From positions 226,507,319 through 226,571,318 of the forward strand of contig CM071568.1 of the NCBI GenBank assembly GCA_036426205.1: a stretch of 64,000 nucleotides of DNA, read 5' to 3'. Below are positions 22,049-35,280 of this stretch, piece by piece (the stretch's first letter is position 1; each line of letters begins with the position of its first letter). The position numbers and the translations under genes were made by a program. A model generated the notes under the pieces. The model ran no database searches and was not told the DNA's origin. It saw only the letters and a program-made list of their open reading frames with translations. This DNA comes from Ascaphus truei (lineage: Eukaryota > Chordata > Amphibia > Anura > Ascaphidae).

Positions 22049-22658
22049 TGTAACTCCTAGTCGTATAGGCTGTGACAGGTTAATCTTGTGGGCTTTTGAC
22101 CCCCTTATGCCCCTCTTATGAGTGACAGAAGTGTGGTGGTGACTCATGGCCTGTGTAAGCCTATCATGGATAGGTATAGATCATGAGCCCGCCCCTTCTG
22201 GTTTCTCCTAGTTCTCCTAGGAGGGAGTAGCACATTTCGTCAGTCCTGCTCTGGAGGAGTAAGAGAGCACTAGATCTGTAAGTCTCTCCCATCACGGGAT
22301 GAGCATGCTCACCCCCAGCCCTGTGGCTGGGGGAACATCTGATTCAACACACAGATGCCCTGTAAGATATGGGGCAAGTACCATCTAGAGGCCTGGGACC
22401 TCTGAGACTCGCTGTATGGAACCATCTGCAGTGAATGCCTGCCAATAAAGACCCTTGTTCATTAGACTCCTGTCTAAGTATCAGTCCTTGGGCAGTAGGG
22501 AGACATGTGCAATAGTGAGGGTTGATCTCTGGATACCCTGGAGCCCACTACGGCTGGAGGCGCTAACCACCAAGAGAAGAACTACAGGGAAAGAACTTAA
22601 GCCGGTCCTGATCTCCATACCAACGCAGATCCAACTCAGCTCTCCTGACCCTAACAGG
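22049..22658 (+). mobile_element. probable LTR fragment
   Basis: Begins TGTAACTCC, contains AATAAA at about 22445, and ends with CCTAACA before 'ggtagcagaagc', which could be the start of an internal region. The composition is LTR-like, but there is no target duplication and no second LTR, so the call is tentative. Confidence 0.35.
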
Positions 22659-22739
22659 TAGCAGAAGCTGTGTATCTCCCACTGGGGGGACGGACGGACA
22701 GTGCTACACTTGTAACCCCCCCAGTAATTATCTCTGTTC

Positions 22740-23300
22740 TCTTGTATGTATATATATTTTTATTTATATAGCACCAACAATGCATGCAGCATTCAATACA
22801 TAGAAAATTGAGAATTATTTATTTATTTATAAAATATTTTACCAGTAAGTAATACATTGAGAGTTAACTCTCGTTTTCAAGTATGTCCTGGGCACAGAGT
22901 TAGGACAAATAATACATGGTTACAAATACAGTTACATAAATGAACAGGGTATACATTATATACAAGACATTGCATGCACAGTTAAAGAAAATATATATTA
23001 TGGGCGAATGAAACAGTTACAGACCAGATTAAAAGTGAGACAGCCTTAGATTTGAAAGAACTTAAACTGGTGGTGGATGTGAGAGTCTCGGGTAGGTTGT
23101 TCCAGTTTTGGGGTGCACGGTAAGAGAAGGAGGAACGTCCGGATACATTGTTGAGCCTTGGGACCATGAACAGTCTTTTGGAGTCTGATCTCAGGTGAAA
23201 ATTGCTGCATAATACAATAAGTGCAACAACCATAAGAGCACACAATACGAAAAGGAAATACCTGGCCCAGAAAGCTTACAGTCTAATTAGTGTGTTTGGA
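22740..23300 (-). mobile_element. L2-type LINE tail interrupted by another LINE
   Basis: The outer pieces (22755-22800 and about 23250-23290) are the two parts of a minus-strand L2-like 3' tail: the minus strand reads AGACTGTAAGCTTTCTGGGC and ends near GCTATATAAATAAA. Between them (about 22810-23245) lies a second LINE whose minus-strand ORF reads RSSFSYRAPQNWNNLPETL then SLSSFKSKAVSLL, the C-terminus of a Jockey-superfamily LINE (pattern RSF...AP.LWN.LP...LS.FKS.LK..L). It ends in a TAAATAAA tail. A matching copy is at 47345-47660. Confidence 0.7.
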
Positions 23301-24265
23301 GGCATCCAGAAACATTAGGCAAGGAGTAAGTGCAGTGGGTTGCAGTGCTTGACCAGGATGGTTGGTAAGTCTGACTGTGGGTATGGAGAGAAGTGGTCAT
23401 GAGTACATGCTATTGAAATTCTTAATGAAGGTGTGTTTTCAGATATTTGAAGGTAGTGAAGGACAATGCTTTGTATATACTACTGTAAGTGTGAGGGAGT
23501 TCGAAAGGTAGTGGGCAGTGAGGGAAAAAGGTTTCCTACGGCTTCAGTCCACACGTCTCCATGGCAACGCGACGTCAAATGATGCCGTGGGTCACATGAC
23601 ATTACATGATCAGTTGAACCACACTGCTTGAACGCAGAGACAGAGACGCCGACATCTGTGGACTCCATCGCAGTGTAAGCAGCTGTTTATATTGTCTAGT
23701 TTTGTGCCCAATGTTATCTTTTCTCTATATGCAAGTGTGGATTTATGTGTAAACCCAATACATAGTGGCAGCATATACCAGACATAGCTATACATTAACT
23801 GTTTATTGCGCATCCAATTACTTTTTTCTGATATACAGTATATACCCAGTCTATATGTCCAGTCAGATCCAGTAGGGTTAACATCGTTTGTTAAAATTGG
23901 ACAGTATTACTCATTGCTGCTTGACACCAATAATTACCCTAATTAATGTATTATTATTGCTAATTTATGCAATCACATTATTTTAACTATCACTACCTTT
24001 GCTAAGTAGGTTGCATAAATGCCTAAATAGAGAGCAAAACAAACAGCCCCAGATTGATTCATGATTTTTTAGCCTTGAATTCACATTTTCCCAATAATTC
24101 AAAAACAAAATGAAGCCAATTTAAGCAAACCCAAAACGTGACAATATTTTAAAAGGTAAAAACCCAAGGCCAAGCGAGTATCTCTACTCCGTATCTCCTA
24201 CTAACCTCACGCTTCAACCACTGGTTGTAATACGTTGTTCATGGTGAGCAAGCACCTGTTGTGGG
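23301..24265. other. unassigned; CpG-containing repeat-like piece at 23500-23680
   Basis: 23540-23600 has 'ccatggcaacgcgacgtcaa' and related blocks that recur inside the hAT-type MITEs at 43571 and 61434, so a MITE remnant is likely. The rest shows nothing supported. Confidence 0.35.
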
Positions 24266-24560
24266 TAAGGCCTCGGGCATGGTCAGCGCTTAAGCGCTGA
24301 CCCATGCTGAGGCGCGCTGCTCGCATGCCTGCCGAAGCGTGTGTCTTAACAAATCTTTCGTTTCTTCGCTTGCCGGAGCGCAGGGCCGGTCACGTGAGCG
24401 GTTCGCCCAATGAGGGCGAACCAGCTCCGTGATGTCACTGGCCCGCCCCCAGACGGCGCGCGCTCTAAGGCCAGGGAAAGCACCGCTTTCCCTCAGCCTC
24501 AGCGCGCCTCCGCACGGCTTCAGTCTCTATGTACTAAGCCTAAGAGTAGAGCTGCTGCTG
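24266..24560. repeat. GC-rich MITE-like element with palindrome
   Basis: Contains a perfect 22-bp palindrome at 24281-24302 (ggtcagcgctt then its complement), extended by inverted 'gcatg' with a one-base offset. The block is CpG-rich and shares 'gggcgaaccagct' with 63358-63370. Ends not resolved. Confidence 0.45.
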
Positions 24561-26554
24561 TGTCACACAGGCAGTGGATTTATGTCATGGAGCTGGCTAT
24601 GAGTACAGAGGGACGGGAAAGCATCTGGCAGGGTTATTTGCACCAGGCGAGCAATGAAAGGTATTAAAGCTCATCCGACAGTGTTCAGCATCTTGTTTCT
24701 GCAGGGAGCATGGGATCAGCTCCAAGTTTTATGGTGTAGGAATTGGTTTGAACAAGGTAAAGCATAACCAGCTGTTGAGAAATGGTTGCAAAATCCCTGA
24801 GAGTCACTAATGCCATAATTATGCATAGAGTAAATTAGTTTGTTCTAATAACGACAAAGCTGCCACGCTTATGAAAATTATTGTTTGGTTGCAATAAAAA
24901 GAAAATAATAAAATAAATGGCTGCTGGTATCAGTTTCGGAAGCCACACCCCTGATTGGGACACAGCTTTGAATAGGAGTACAAACCTTCATAAACTGCAT
25001 CGTATATACAGTATGAAGGTCATGATGTGACCTCATAAATATGACTCCGTTTGTTCTTTGAAATGAAGTGACACATTACATCATGTTGAATACCTGATTG
25101 ATTCAATTTCTATTAAAACAGAATTATGTGTATTTATGTTTATTTATAACTAGTATTAGTGCATATACAATTTTGAGTGTAATATATCTTATAATAGCCA
25201 TACTGTGAAAATAATCAATGTTGTTAACCTATTGTATATAATGAAACCTCCGTGCTGTGTAAATCAAATTTTTGGTGGATGCATGTATGTATATTGTTCT
25301 TTTTTATATATGTTGCGCCCACAGTGTACCCCGCGCTTTATAAAAGAGACAATACAGGGAATTATAATATAATAAGAGCAACAAATAAAATCAGACAATA
25401 GAAAAGGAAACCCCCGCCCACGAGAGCTTACATAGGGGTGTACTTAACTCTGTACTACAAAACAGAACACTTTTTAGGATGTATACCAGGTTTAACGTGG
25501 CGCCCGATTTTGAGGCAGGGTAAACTATTTTTTGGTGCACAGATGCAATGTTCTTTAGAACAACACATTTACATCTGTGTTTCATGTGCATCCCATTTGT
25601 TTGCATCAATAATCAATATACAGTACAGTACCTGCCTAAAACCATTTTTAACCCTAAAGGCACACGATAGGGGGGGGGGGGGGGGAAGGTTAGTGCATAT
25701 ACGCACACAAGCACAATATCATTTGTGATTTACGTGCATAGGCCCCACAATCTTTTCCAAGTATAAAATAAAAAAATGGTAATTTTCATGTCATGTTCAA
25801 AGGAGCATATTATGTCCCAGATCCTCAGAACGCTGTTATTTACTTAACAAGTGCTAACAGGTATCTTCAAAGCTCACTAAGGCAGTGTCAAGTGCTGTTT
25901 TCAGCCATAACAGACCTTGCGATAACATTAACGGCCTTTAGTGCTAAGGATTGGCAAAAGAGGTGTTCCCTCGAACAGCGCTCCGTAATAGTTAATGCAG
26001 GAATTAACCTGACGCTAGTTAGATCAAAGCCAAAGGTGGCGTTACTCACATCAAGACGTCCATACCGGAAGAAAACTTCCAGCCTATTCACTTGAGTGGG
26101 CCATATTTATTACGACCTGCTAGAATGTATCTTATTTTATAGCACTGCTTAGTAGACTTGGGCCACCATGTCTGATATAACTATAGAGGCCCCGGAGCAG
26201 TGCATTATGATAGTGGAGATCTTATCTGTCACAACATCGGTTTACATTTCATGATCCGGGAGGAAATGACATCAATATTGCAAAGTGGACATATGTTATT
26301 TATCTTTGCCACTGGTTTGAACTTGAGGGGAAAAAAATTAAAATGTACATTAAGCACAGCAGCGGACGGGAGTGTGCAGCGTAATCCACCACCTTGCTTT
26401 GGGAATTAGTACACAACGTCACTAATTATTTTGAGTAGACATGGATAAAACCTTAATGCAAATTCCCAAACGTGGGGAATTCTGGACATTGACACTTGCG
26501 AAAAAGGCGTAATGATATAACAGTGCCAAGAAAAAATAACCACGCGTATCTTCC
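24561..26554. other. unassigned, with SINE/L2-tail and poly-G pieces
   Basis: 25320-25435 resembles a minus-strand L2-type tail (ends near 'cccacgagagcttacat'). A poly-G run of about 17 bases lies near 25670-25686. Short frames on both strands look like chance. Confidence 0.35.
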
Positions 26555-26557
26555 TTA

Positions 26558-26833
26558 GGCTGCGCTTATAGTGCTGGCGATGGCGACCGTCGCGACAAAA
26601 CAAAGCGACGGAGCGACAGTGCTACCAGAAATCTGGTAGTCACTGATATTTGATTTTGTTTTGGCGACGGTCTCCCCTTGCGGCCAATCAGGAGCTTCTC
26701 CGTGCCTCTGCCCTCCCCCTTTTGTGACATCACTGGCCTTGTAGCCAGTGACGTCACCTAAACTTAAAATATAACTTTCGCAATGGCGACGGGTGACGTC
26801 ATCGGTCGCATCGTCGGCACTATAAGCGCGGCC
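26558..26833. mobile_element. PIF/Harbinger-like MITE, copy 1
   Basis: Ends are inverted repeats: GGCTGCGCTTATAGTGC on the left and, reversed, GGCCGCGCTTATAGTGC on the right. Direct TTA lies on each side (26555-26557 and 26834-26836), the 3-bp target duplication typical of PIF/Harbinger elements. 276 bp, with no coding capacity. Related copies are at 47823 and 63524. Confidence 0.75.
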
Positions 26834-26839
26834 TTAGAG

Positions 26840-29040
26840 AACAAATTTCGCCAATATTTGCACAGGAAAACAAGAAGATGCCATTTTTCTTTATCCTATG
26901 AATTGACAAATAGCTTTAACTTCAATAGCGTGTGTTGGGAAGGTCCATACATCCCTAATTATGAGGAGTCATGATGTTCTAATAAATATAGTCTACTTTG
27001 GCTCTGGATTCAATAAAAGTAATTAAAATCAGCGATAATATTTTACTTTAGGAAAAAATATACAGTAATGAACTCCTCGTATTTGCCTCAGACTGACACC
27101 CACTGCTGAGGTGGGGGCCTTAGTCATCCTCCTCCTCTTGCACATTATTCCCTTCTGGTCCTAAATCAGACAAAGTGCAGGCAAACTAGACCAATGTTTA
27201 TATTTCAATAGCATTTAGAAAGTAATTAGAATTGGCTATGCAGGTACATTATGATCCTCACAAGAAGGATCATTACCCACATTCACGTTACATTGAAAAC
27301 ATAACACCCCCCCCCCCCCCAATAAGCGCTGCGCGGGTGTGTGTCAGTGTCTTTCCCTATGGCCACCCAATCCTGGTTCTGCAGACCTGTGTAATGGTGC
27401 CGGCACACTGTTGGAGCTCTTATTTACTGTAGCAGTGTAGCAGGCCTGTACTTCACAAAACGCCAGGTCCCCGGTGGTGACGGCGGCGCGCACGCGCGCC
27501 ACACACCAGTTACTCACCTCGGAAGTGGCAGGCCCCAGTGTCTCCTTCCCTGTCAGCTCACGAGGCGCGTCAGCAAGCAGGGCATACAACAAGATTGTGT
27601 TCCCGTGTGGCAATGCGGTCACATGGTGCGCTGGGAGCCAATAGGAGGGGAGATAGCTTGGGCCAAAAGGAACGCAGCTTACTTTGTTGGTCTATTATAC
27701 TAGTTAGCACAGTTTCATGCGTGGTGATAGTGCTGTTGGCTGGGTCATGAGCCTTTAATTATTTAGTGCTGGTTCTTGCAGTTTATGTGGCTCAAACTGA
27801 CTTAGAAATTAATTGGTATTGTCTGAATAAAAAATCTGCTTTCACTACACACTGTCAAAGCTGTTGGTACTGTAGTCTAGGAATATTTGAGCTGTGCTGG
27901 GGAAGTAGGTATTGGCTGAGGCGTTATAAAATACTTTACCAAATCTTTAAAAAAAAGAAGTGTTGTGTGTGTCATAAGATAGTGGTCCTCTGAGCGACAA
28001 TGTAAAAGCGGTGCTACTGGGGGTTTTGGCCACGCCCCCCGCGCCTCCGATCACTCCCTACAGACTGCAGATCACGGTTTTAAGCTGTGCACGCACGGCC
28101 AGAACACCAGGCGCGCGTGCAGCAGCCTCCACCGGGGACCTGGCCTAAGGAAGCCAGTTACATTTGTAAGCTGCGGTGTTACAAGGAACTTTGACTTTGA
28201 ATGCACATAATTAACAATTTACATATGTGCTCCAGTATTCCATTTGAATAGACATATTATTGAATGGGAAGTGGCAGGTTTTAGCTGTTTCTTTCTTCTA
28301 TATACTACTGACCTCTAGAGGAGAACTGTACAAATGAATAATAATTGTTTCTATATTCTTATAATATAATACTAAAACCCTTTGATAAAAGTTCAGTATT
28401 CTGCACTGTGTGTACTATATAGTCTCAGTGTCTGCTACCAGTCCCGGAGGAACTGAATTCTGTGGCATTTATTATATTTCGTGGTGTAATGAAGAAATAA
28501 TAATAATACACAGGTATTGCAATTAACTTCTTGGATCATGTGGATTCTGGGATATATTGCATGGGGGGAGGGGGGGATAATGTAACGATTACCATCATAA
28601 ATCAGATTAGTAATCTAACACCATCTATGATTCCCTGGAAGGAATTAATCCCTTATCTCAGAAAGCTCTTGCGGGTCAGCGGAAACACTACAAAAATAAA
28701 ATAATGCTGAATATAGCTGAAACCTATTGTTGAAAAACATGTGAAAGGAGGATTACATTCCAGTGATATCAAGGTATTTCACAATGTAGTTCAAAATTCC
28801 TTTTTCTGCATAGATCCTGGACAAGACTAGGGTAGTTGAAGCTTCTGATACCTTGTACCAATGTGAGAAATCTTCATAGCGGAAATGATAGTGCGCAAAG
28901 CTTTGGAAACCTCACAGGTATCTTCATGTTGTGCCCATCTCGGATCCACCACAAATGTGCATATTATTTATCTTACACAGGGAAAACAAAGTCACAGCTC
29001 TGCTTTATTAAAGGGCCAGCAGGCAGAAGAAAGAGAATGA
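26840..29040. other. unassigned intergenic sequence
   Basis: Includes a poly-C run at about 27307-27320 and a CpG-rich block at 27320-27560 and 28010-28150. Short frames only; no gene is supported. Confidence 0.4.
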
Positions 29041-29044
29041 TAAA

Positions 29045-29170
29045 GGTCAATGCTAGAAACATAGAATTTGATGGCAGATAAGAACCACTTGGCCCAACGC
29101 CTGCCCATTTTCCCATCTGCTGTGAAACCTCAGACCCTACTTGATCCCTGTTTTTTCTGCCTTAGACCCT
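29045..29170 (+). repeat. dispersed repeat fragment
   Basis: The block 'gaaacatagaatttgatggc' followed by 'agataagaaccacttggccc' is a string I recognise as widespread in amphibian genomes. Its class is not certain to me. Confidence 0.4.
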
Positions 29171-29680
29171 AAAATGCCTTTATTTTATCTTGCACTTTAA
29201 TGAACTGTACATGTGATTTTTTTTGTTTGTTGTAGATTTTATGACTGCGTTACCGCTGGAGGATGGCAACTCCATCCTTGGTCCATCCTCCAAGTGCTGG
29301 CACTTTTTGCCCATTTTTGTAGCATAATATTTTACTGAGAGCAGAGCTACGACTCTGGCCTCTCATGCTGCTAAATGTATGGGTCAGTGCACAGATTATG
29401 CACGATAGAGATGCGAGTCATCAAGGATTGAAATCTGTGAGAGGAACGGTGTCTGGGCAAAAAAAAATAATGGAATTTTAATGGAAAAGTACTGATTTTT
29501 TTTCCCAATGAGATTCCATTGAATTCTTTCTATGAGATTCTGATGGTAAAATCAACGAGATCAGTGAGATTTGACATCTTTCAAGCTTCTGGCACAATTA
29601 GTAATAAACAATATTAGTGATTTAAAAAAAAACTAAAATCCACAGTATTATACATGTATAATAAACACAATGTATATGTA

Positions 29681-30621
29681 TGTAACCTCCCTGTTAGGAT
29701 TACCATTAAGTAGATAACGGGTTAATTTAGTTGTTTCTGCTGTATGCTCATGGTGGTTACTTAAATATTGCTAATTACCAACTGCTAGGTAGCCCCACCA
29801 TCGTTCAAGAAGAACCCACACTGTCAGCCAGATTGGGTGTATACATAAAAAGGGTCCTTGCCACCTCCCAAGTTGTCACTGTGATCTCTTATGTCACCAT
29901 GGCCTATAAATATTGGGGGTGTGAACTAAGACCTCAGACCCCAGGAGGAGCCCATGACATCAGGGTAGAAGAAGGTGGGGGTCTCACCCTGTCCCATGTC
30001 TAATTGTGCAACTTGTCCTATGTGAGTATCTGAAGTCATCCTTTATTATTTTACATGTTAGGCAAAGTGCGCCTATTAGGAATAGGCCCACTAAGAGAAA
30101 CAGTTTGAGCTATCTGTAAATACAAGGGAACAGTGTGTGCAAAGCCACATGTGAGTGAGACTATAATGGGCCATGCATATCAAAAGCACTGCAGATTACT
30201 TACCAGAGAAGTAGCTGATGGGAAGTATGCATAGGATGGCGGGTAGAGAGAACCCAGATTGAGGTGTACCCTCCTTGTAGCCAACATAGTCAAGTGTTCC
30301 TCATAAGAAGGTATGCAATGATAACTAAAAGCCTTGTGGACCTCCCTGGACTGAATGTATTGGATCCAGGGATGCTTTGTGTACAAAAGCCTGTCCTATT
30401 GTGACTAAACCAGTCCTGTTCGTCTATACTAAAAATCTCTGGCACCCTTTTCCATCATTCTTCAACATCAACCACAGTCCAGCTTACCATTCCAGCCAGC
30501 CGGACGCCAGCCCTGAGGTCAAGGTATGCATGAAAGAGTCTAGTGCATAACACCTGCACTTTCCACCTACATACACCTGTGCAACACCCTCCTTTTGAGC
30601 CAGGTAAAGAGAGGGGTTACA
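29681..30621 (+). mobile_element. solo LTR with TGTA target duplication
   Basis: Begins TGTAACC and ends GGTTACA, a perfect 7-bp inverted end pair. TGTA flanks both sides (29677-29680 and 30622-30625). A TATA-like box, cctataaatatt, lies at 29902. There is no coding domain. The 941-bp size and end structure fit a solo LTR of a Gypsy- or ERV-type element. Confidence 0.7.
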
Positions 30622-30625
30622 TGTA

Positions 30626-32019
30626 TATACTTCTTAGTACCAACTGGAGCGCTACTGTGAAAGTGACTTCAAATATCCAACAGTAAACAAAGAAACCCCA
30701 ATATGACCAATTATTTAGCTCATTTGGGTAATTTCATCTTTTGGCCAAAATATGTTCAGCCTGACACCACGTAAACGCATGGATAATACAGTGGATTTGG
30801 GTTTTTTGAGGTCGCTAAGATTGTTTATTACTAATTGTAAATTGTTTGGAGGTATTTGGCCACTCCTCACCCTTCCTCCCCTATTTAATGAGCGGGTCTA
30901 AGCACATAGAGTATTGATAATAGCAGTCGTCATTGAGAGATTTCTTCTCCTAGGAGAAAGGTGGAAATAACCTCGGCTGCAGCCATAAGCTTACGAAGTA
31001 TATTTTTCTTGCACTTAATTTTTTAGATTTTGTTCACAATTCTTACGACACTTGTTTTTTTTTTCTAAATCAGTTTAATTGCACTGTAGCTCACGTATAG
31101 CACATATAGTGATTCTACATTATAACCCCTTAGACACTGCATAGATGTCCAGCTTGCTATTGATAATTGTTTTGTTTAATCTTTTTTTTTTTTTTCTATA
31201 TAGTGGAGGAAATTCAAATGACACAGTATAAAATTGGTAGTTCAGGAATCTGCTAAAAGGTTCCTAAATAGACATGATGGCGAGCCTGTGCTACAAAACA
31301 GTCTAGAGAACAATTACAAAAGCAGCTGTTGGTCAGCAGAACAGGAAGAACTCACCGCTTCCCTCTTGTGGTCAAACCTTATATTGTGTGCTGTCTGTTT
31401 CTGGTCATGCACTGAGCACAAACAGGAGAAATCTAAAAACAGTTTATTTTGGCCTTTAAAATGACAGGGTTTTATATATACAATAGTCCCAAAGTGGGAC
31501 AGTCTGTTGGGTATAATACATTATTCGTGTAATTTACCAAAGATTTATCCCAATTTTGCAACACGTAAGATTTGCCAAATACAATTTCCCATTGAATTAA
31601 TATTTTTGTCTTCAATTAAGTTTTACGAATGTAAAAACAAGAGACATATGATAAATGACAGTGAAATCTGGGGCTCAAAAATATTTTTAGTAACAAGAGA
31701 CTGTTGAGGTCTCCTTACTTTTACACATTCTTTATGACGTTTAGGATAGGATCAGGCCCATTAATATTCATGTGGCGTATGGGTTCGGGGGTATCCAAAA
31801 AATACCTGTTTTTTTTTTTGCCTCAGATCTAATAAAGCTATTTTGTATCCAAGTCACCCTCCATCATTTGGGTGGTGTGTCGCAGGTGGAGAGCTCGGGG
31901 CCGGCAGCCAGATGCGGTTGTTGGCCCCGAACTCTGGCTGGGACCAACTTCCTGCAATGCGCCCTCCCCCCCATGGTGCAAATGTTTGAAATATTTACTG
32001 TGTATGTCACTAAGATTAT
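30626..32019. other. unassigned intergenic sequence
   Basis: AT-rich with T runs at about 31179-31196 and 31810-31819; no supported gene. Confidence 0.4.
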
Positions 32020-32098
32020 GAGATAGAGATTTATATATATATATATATATATAGTATATCATCGATATTATATATATATATATATAAATCTCTATCTC
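32020..32098. repeat. AT-rich hairpin of (TA)n with matched flanks
   Basis: The left arm gagatagagattta + (ta)n is followed by an inverted right arm (ta)n + aaatctctatctc. Arms are about 29-33 bp around a ~17-base loop, and the non-TA flank (13 bases) is perfectly inverted. Confidence 0.85.
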
Positions 32099-34518
32099 TA
32101 TATATCAGAAAAAGAAATTATCACATATATATTGATACATATCTAGCTCATAGTAACTTCTAGAACTGATATAACATCCTGATTTCTTCGGCAGATGATG
32201 CAGAGCAATATGTTTAATGGATTTACAATAAAACATGCTGATTTTATTTACATTAAAATGTCTATGGATTGATCTGTACATTTTATGAGGATGTGTCTGT
32301 CACCAGCTAAGTGAGTGAACAAACTTAAGTACCTTGTCGTATGTCGACTACACCTGGAGCACCTTATTTTCTGGTATGCAGATCCAGGACATTCTGGAAG
32401 TCGCGTAACGTTTTAGGATCCAGTGACCGGGTGCCTTACTACAAGTAGACTGTTGTTTTTACAGACTTCACTTCAGTAATTCCGATAGCTGCATGTTTTG
32501 GAGGCAATTCTATTTGTCACGCTTACCAGCTGAACTTCGGATTTCACATTACGTGGAATCTCCAGTACATGGGTAGGCTGAAGGTGACCCGGCTCTTCTG
32601 GGTTTAGAGGGTGCTTCAAGATACCAGGAAGGTAGGACAATGAATAGAAATAAATACAATTTATTTGTAGAGTGTAAATGATTTATTAACCAAGACCCCA
32701 ATCCACAGATAGAAGCAAACATCTTTTACATGCAATGCCACCACAAACCTTTGTCTACATGAAGTACATACAGGGAGCAGAGAGAAGGACGCTCTGTCAA
32801 AGCATTTTTACATACAGTTTGGTAACTATTACACGACAAAAGATTAAGTGGTTGGAAGCAACTTCTGAAATGATGCATGTTCAAACATGGAGTTCAGCTC
32901 TGCACACACATGGCTCTCTTATCTTGTACGTAAAAGGGACATTAACCTCTACAGCGTTGGAGGGGACTCCGACCATGAAGGGGTTAAAGGAGCATATACA
33001 CATTCTCTCTCAAGGAGGATGAAAAAAAAATAAAAAATGATATAGCTAAAAATAAATAAATAGCAGAATAAGCCTCTATTTCCTCATCTCGGGACCCATT
33101 GGTCAAGAGATGGTGCTAATCCCATCCAAACAATTAATTTAAAGACTTAAAATAAGTAATAAAGACTTATTCAAGTAAGGTGTTCAAGTCTTTTGACCAA
33201 CCCTGGATTGAGTAGAGGCCTCGGCCGCAGGGAGAGTTCCACCTTGAGTTGCGAGGGAGCGGTATATCGAAATGCCCGTTTTCAGTTGATTCATATGTAT
33301 AGGTAATGCGTCCTAGCTATACATTGCCCCATTGCCCCTGTTGTAAGACTATGGCTTCTTCAGTAGAAGGGACACCCCAAACAAAAATGAATCTCACGCC
33401 GCTAAATCACTTCGGAACACATGGCTAGGATGGAGACTAATGGAACAAACAGCCACAACTCACTTCATTTTCCTCCTCTCTACATGAATGTTTCTGGTAA
33501 CCCACAGTATTTAAGGCAAGAACCAAAGGGTTAAAAAAATTAAATAAAACCTCAGGGCAGGTACACTTGAAGAAATATATATATATATTTTTTTTTTAAC
33601 CAAGAGATTAAATTAATCAATGCACGTACAGGGGTAATAATTTGAATGGGTTGTAGGATGCCTTAAAGTCTAGAACTGTATATTTGGGCAAAGAGTTTTG
33701 GCCAACCTCACAAGGGGGCAAGTGGCCAAAGTAGGAACTAAATCCACATGCTTTTGTACTGAAAACAACCCACAACCCACAAATATGCGATTTCCATTAT
33801 TCTAAATTAAAACTAAATGGAAAATTGCTTATTTCTGAGAGCAACGTAACACGTAATTTGTCAAAATGACTTGCCACATTCCTAGTGTTAGAAACCACCA
33901 AGACTTGGCTCTGATTATTTTCGGGATTTTCCAGGGGACAAGTTCTCCCAGTGTATAAATCTCATGTTCTCCACTGAAACACTGGTAAGAATGTGATTTA
34001 AATGGACGAGTGTAAGAAAACTCAAACAATATATGACTGTAATATAAAAGTATATGAGCCAGCCCCTCTAGCAGTGAAGCGATAGAAGTCTGCAAGTCTT
34101 GCAAGAAGAGCAATCTATGCATGCTACATTAATATGGCAAACTCAGACAAGGACATCACAAAGGCGGGTTTACCCATTCAACTGTGATAGTGCCGACTGG
34201 GGCACTATCGCAGTTCAATGAATAACCCCAAAAGTCCTGGTCACAGAAAGTGTTCTGATACAATACATTATAGGTTACGAAGACTCGTCTGTTTATGTTA
34301 ATAAATATGTCAAGGTATAGTAGTTTCCTGCTCTGTGTACCGAATTCCAGTCTAACTGCGACAGTGCAAGTTATGCAACCCACAGAACACAAACCTCTCT
34401 CTTTCTAAAACTTGGGGCGACTATGCAGGAAACAAGGGGGTCGTCTGCAACAACAACCACCTATGTCATTTTGCTTTTGGACAGCTTCATCATCACAACT
34501 CTTTGCTGCTTATTCAAT
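32099..34518. other. low-repeat stretch, possible long 3' UTR of the host gene
   Basis: Few recognisable repeats. Minus-strand AATAAA hexamers lie at 32660-32665 and 32682-32687 in an AT-rich cluster that could be a distal polyadenylation region for the minus-strand gene whose stop codon is at 38089. This is inference only. Confidence 0.25.
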
Positions 34519-34620
34519 GTGCTGTGAAGACATCTTCCATGTGCACGAAAAGAGTTCAGATCCATTCAAATGAATGGTTTTCCTGCACAGGACACATGGT
34601 TTCACAGCACACTGAAGAAG
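34519..34620. repeat. palindromic MITE, copy 1 of 3
   Basis: Left 'gtgctgtgaagac' and right 'tttcacagcacac' are inverted. The same end motif occurs at 35968-36090 and 46455-46580. Confidence 0.55.
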
Positions 34621-35280
34621 GATTGTCGCCTTGAATGGTGACATGCAAGATGGGTTTGTGTTGGAAGGATTTAATAAAAAAAATAAAAAAATGCATACAT
34701 GCAAATGAAGTATAAATCAAAGTGCCGTTTTAACCCCTTCACTACCAGAGGTGTCTGCTACGCATTGCTCTGTATGTTGCGTTATTCACTGTTCCGTGAC
34801 AAAACGCCCAGTCTCATTTTTAGTGTTTAGTCCGTTCCGAACAGAGTGCCACGATTCTGCAAAGGTCTCTGTCGTTCGCAGCACCGTGTTGCTTACAAAT
34901 GTTTCTAATACTTATTTTCTCTGCAGCTTGCGACCAGACAGAATTGTACGGGAACGGATATGATCTTAAATACTGTAACGGGAAAGAAAGAATGAACGAG
35001 AGGAAATATGGCTTCTAGGAGCGGAAAATGAGAGCAATGTTATTCGGACTAGGATGATGTCAACCATATTAAAAATGATTATTAATTTATACAGAGGAAC
35101 CGCGATGTTAAAATTGCCGAATATTTCCTTTATCGAAATAAATTGTGTCACTGTGATAGAAAATGCTTCACTGTGAACCATATGTCAATATGCCCGGGAT
35201 TAACTTAATACCAAGGCTACCCAAGGGCAAACACTACCTTCCTACAACGCTCGGGGGAGGTGTGAAGACACAGCCTAACC
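34621..35280. other. unassigned sequence
   Basis: No supported feature. Confidence 0.4.
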
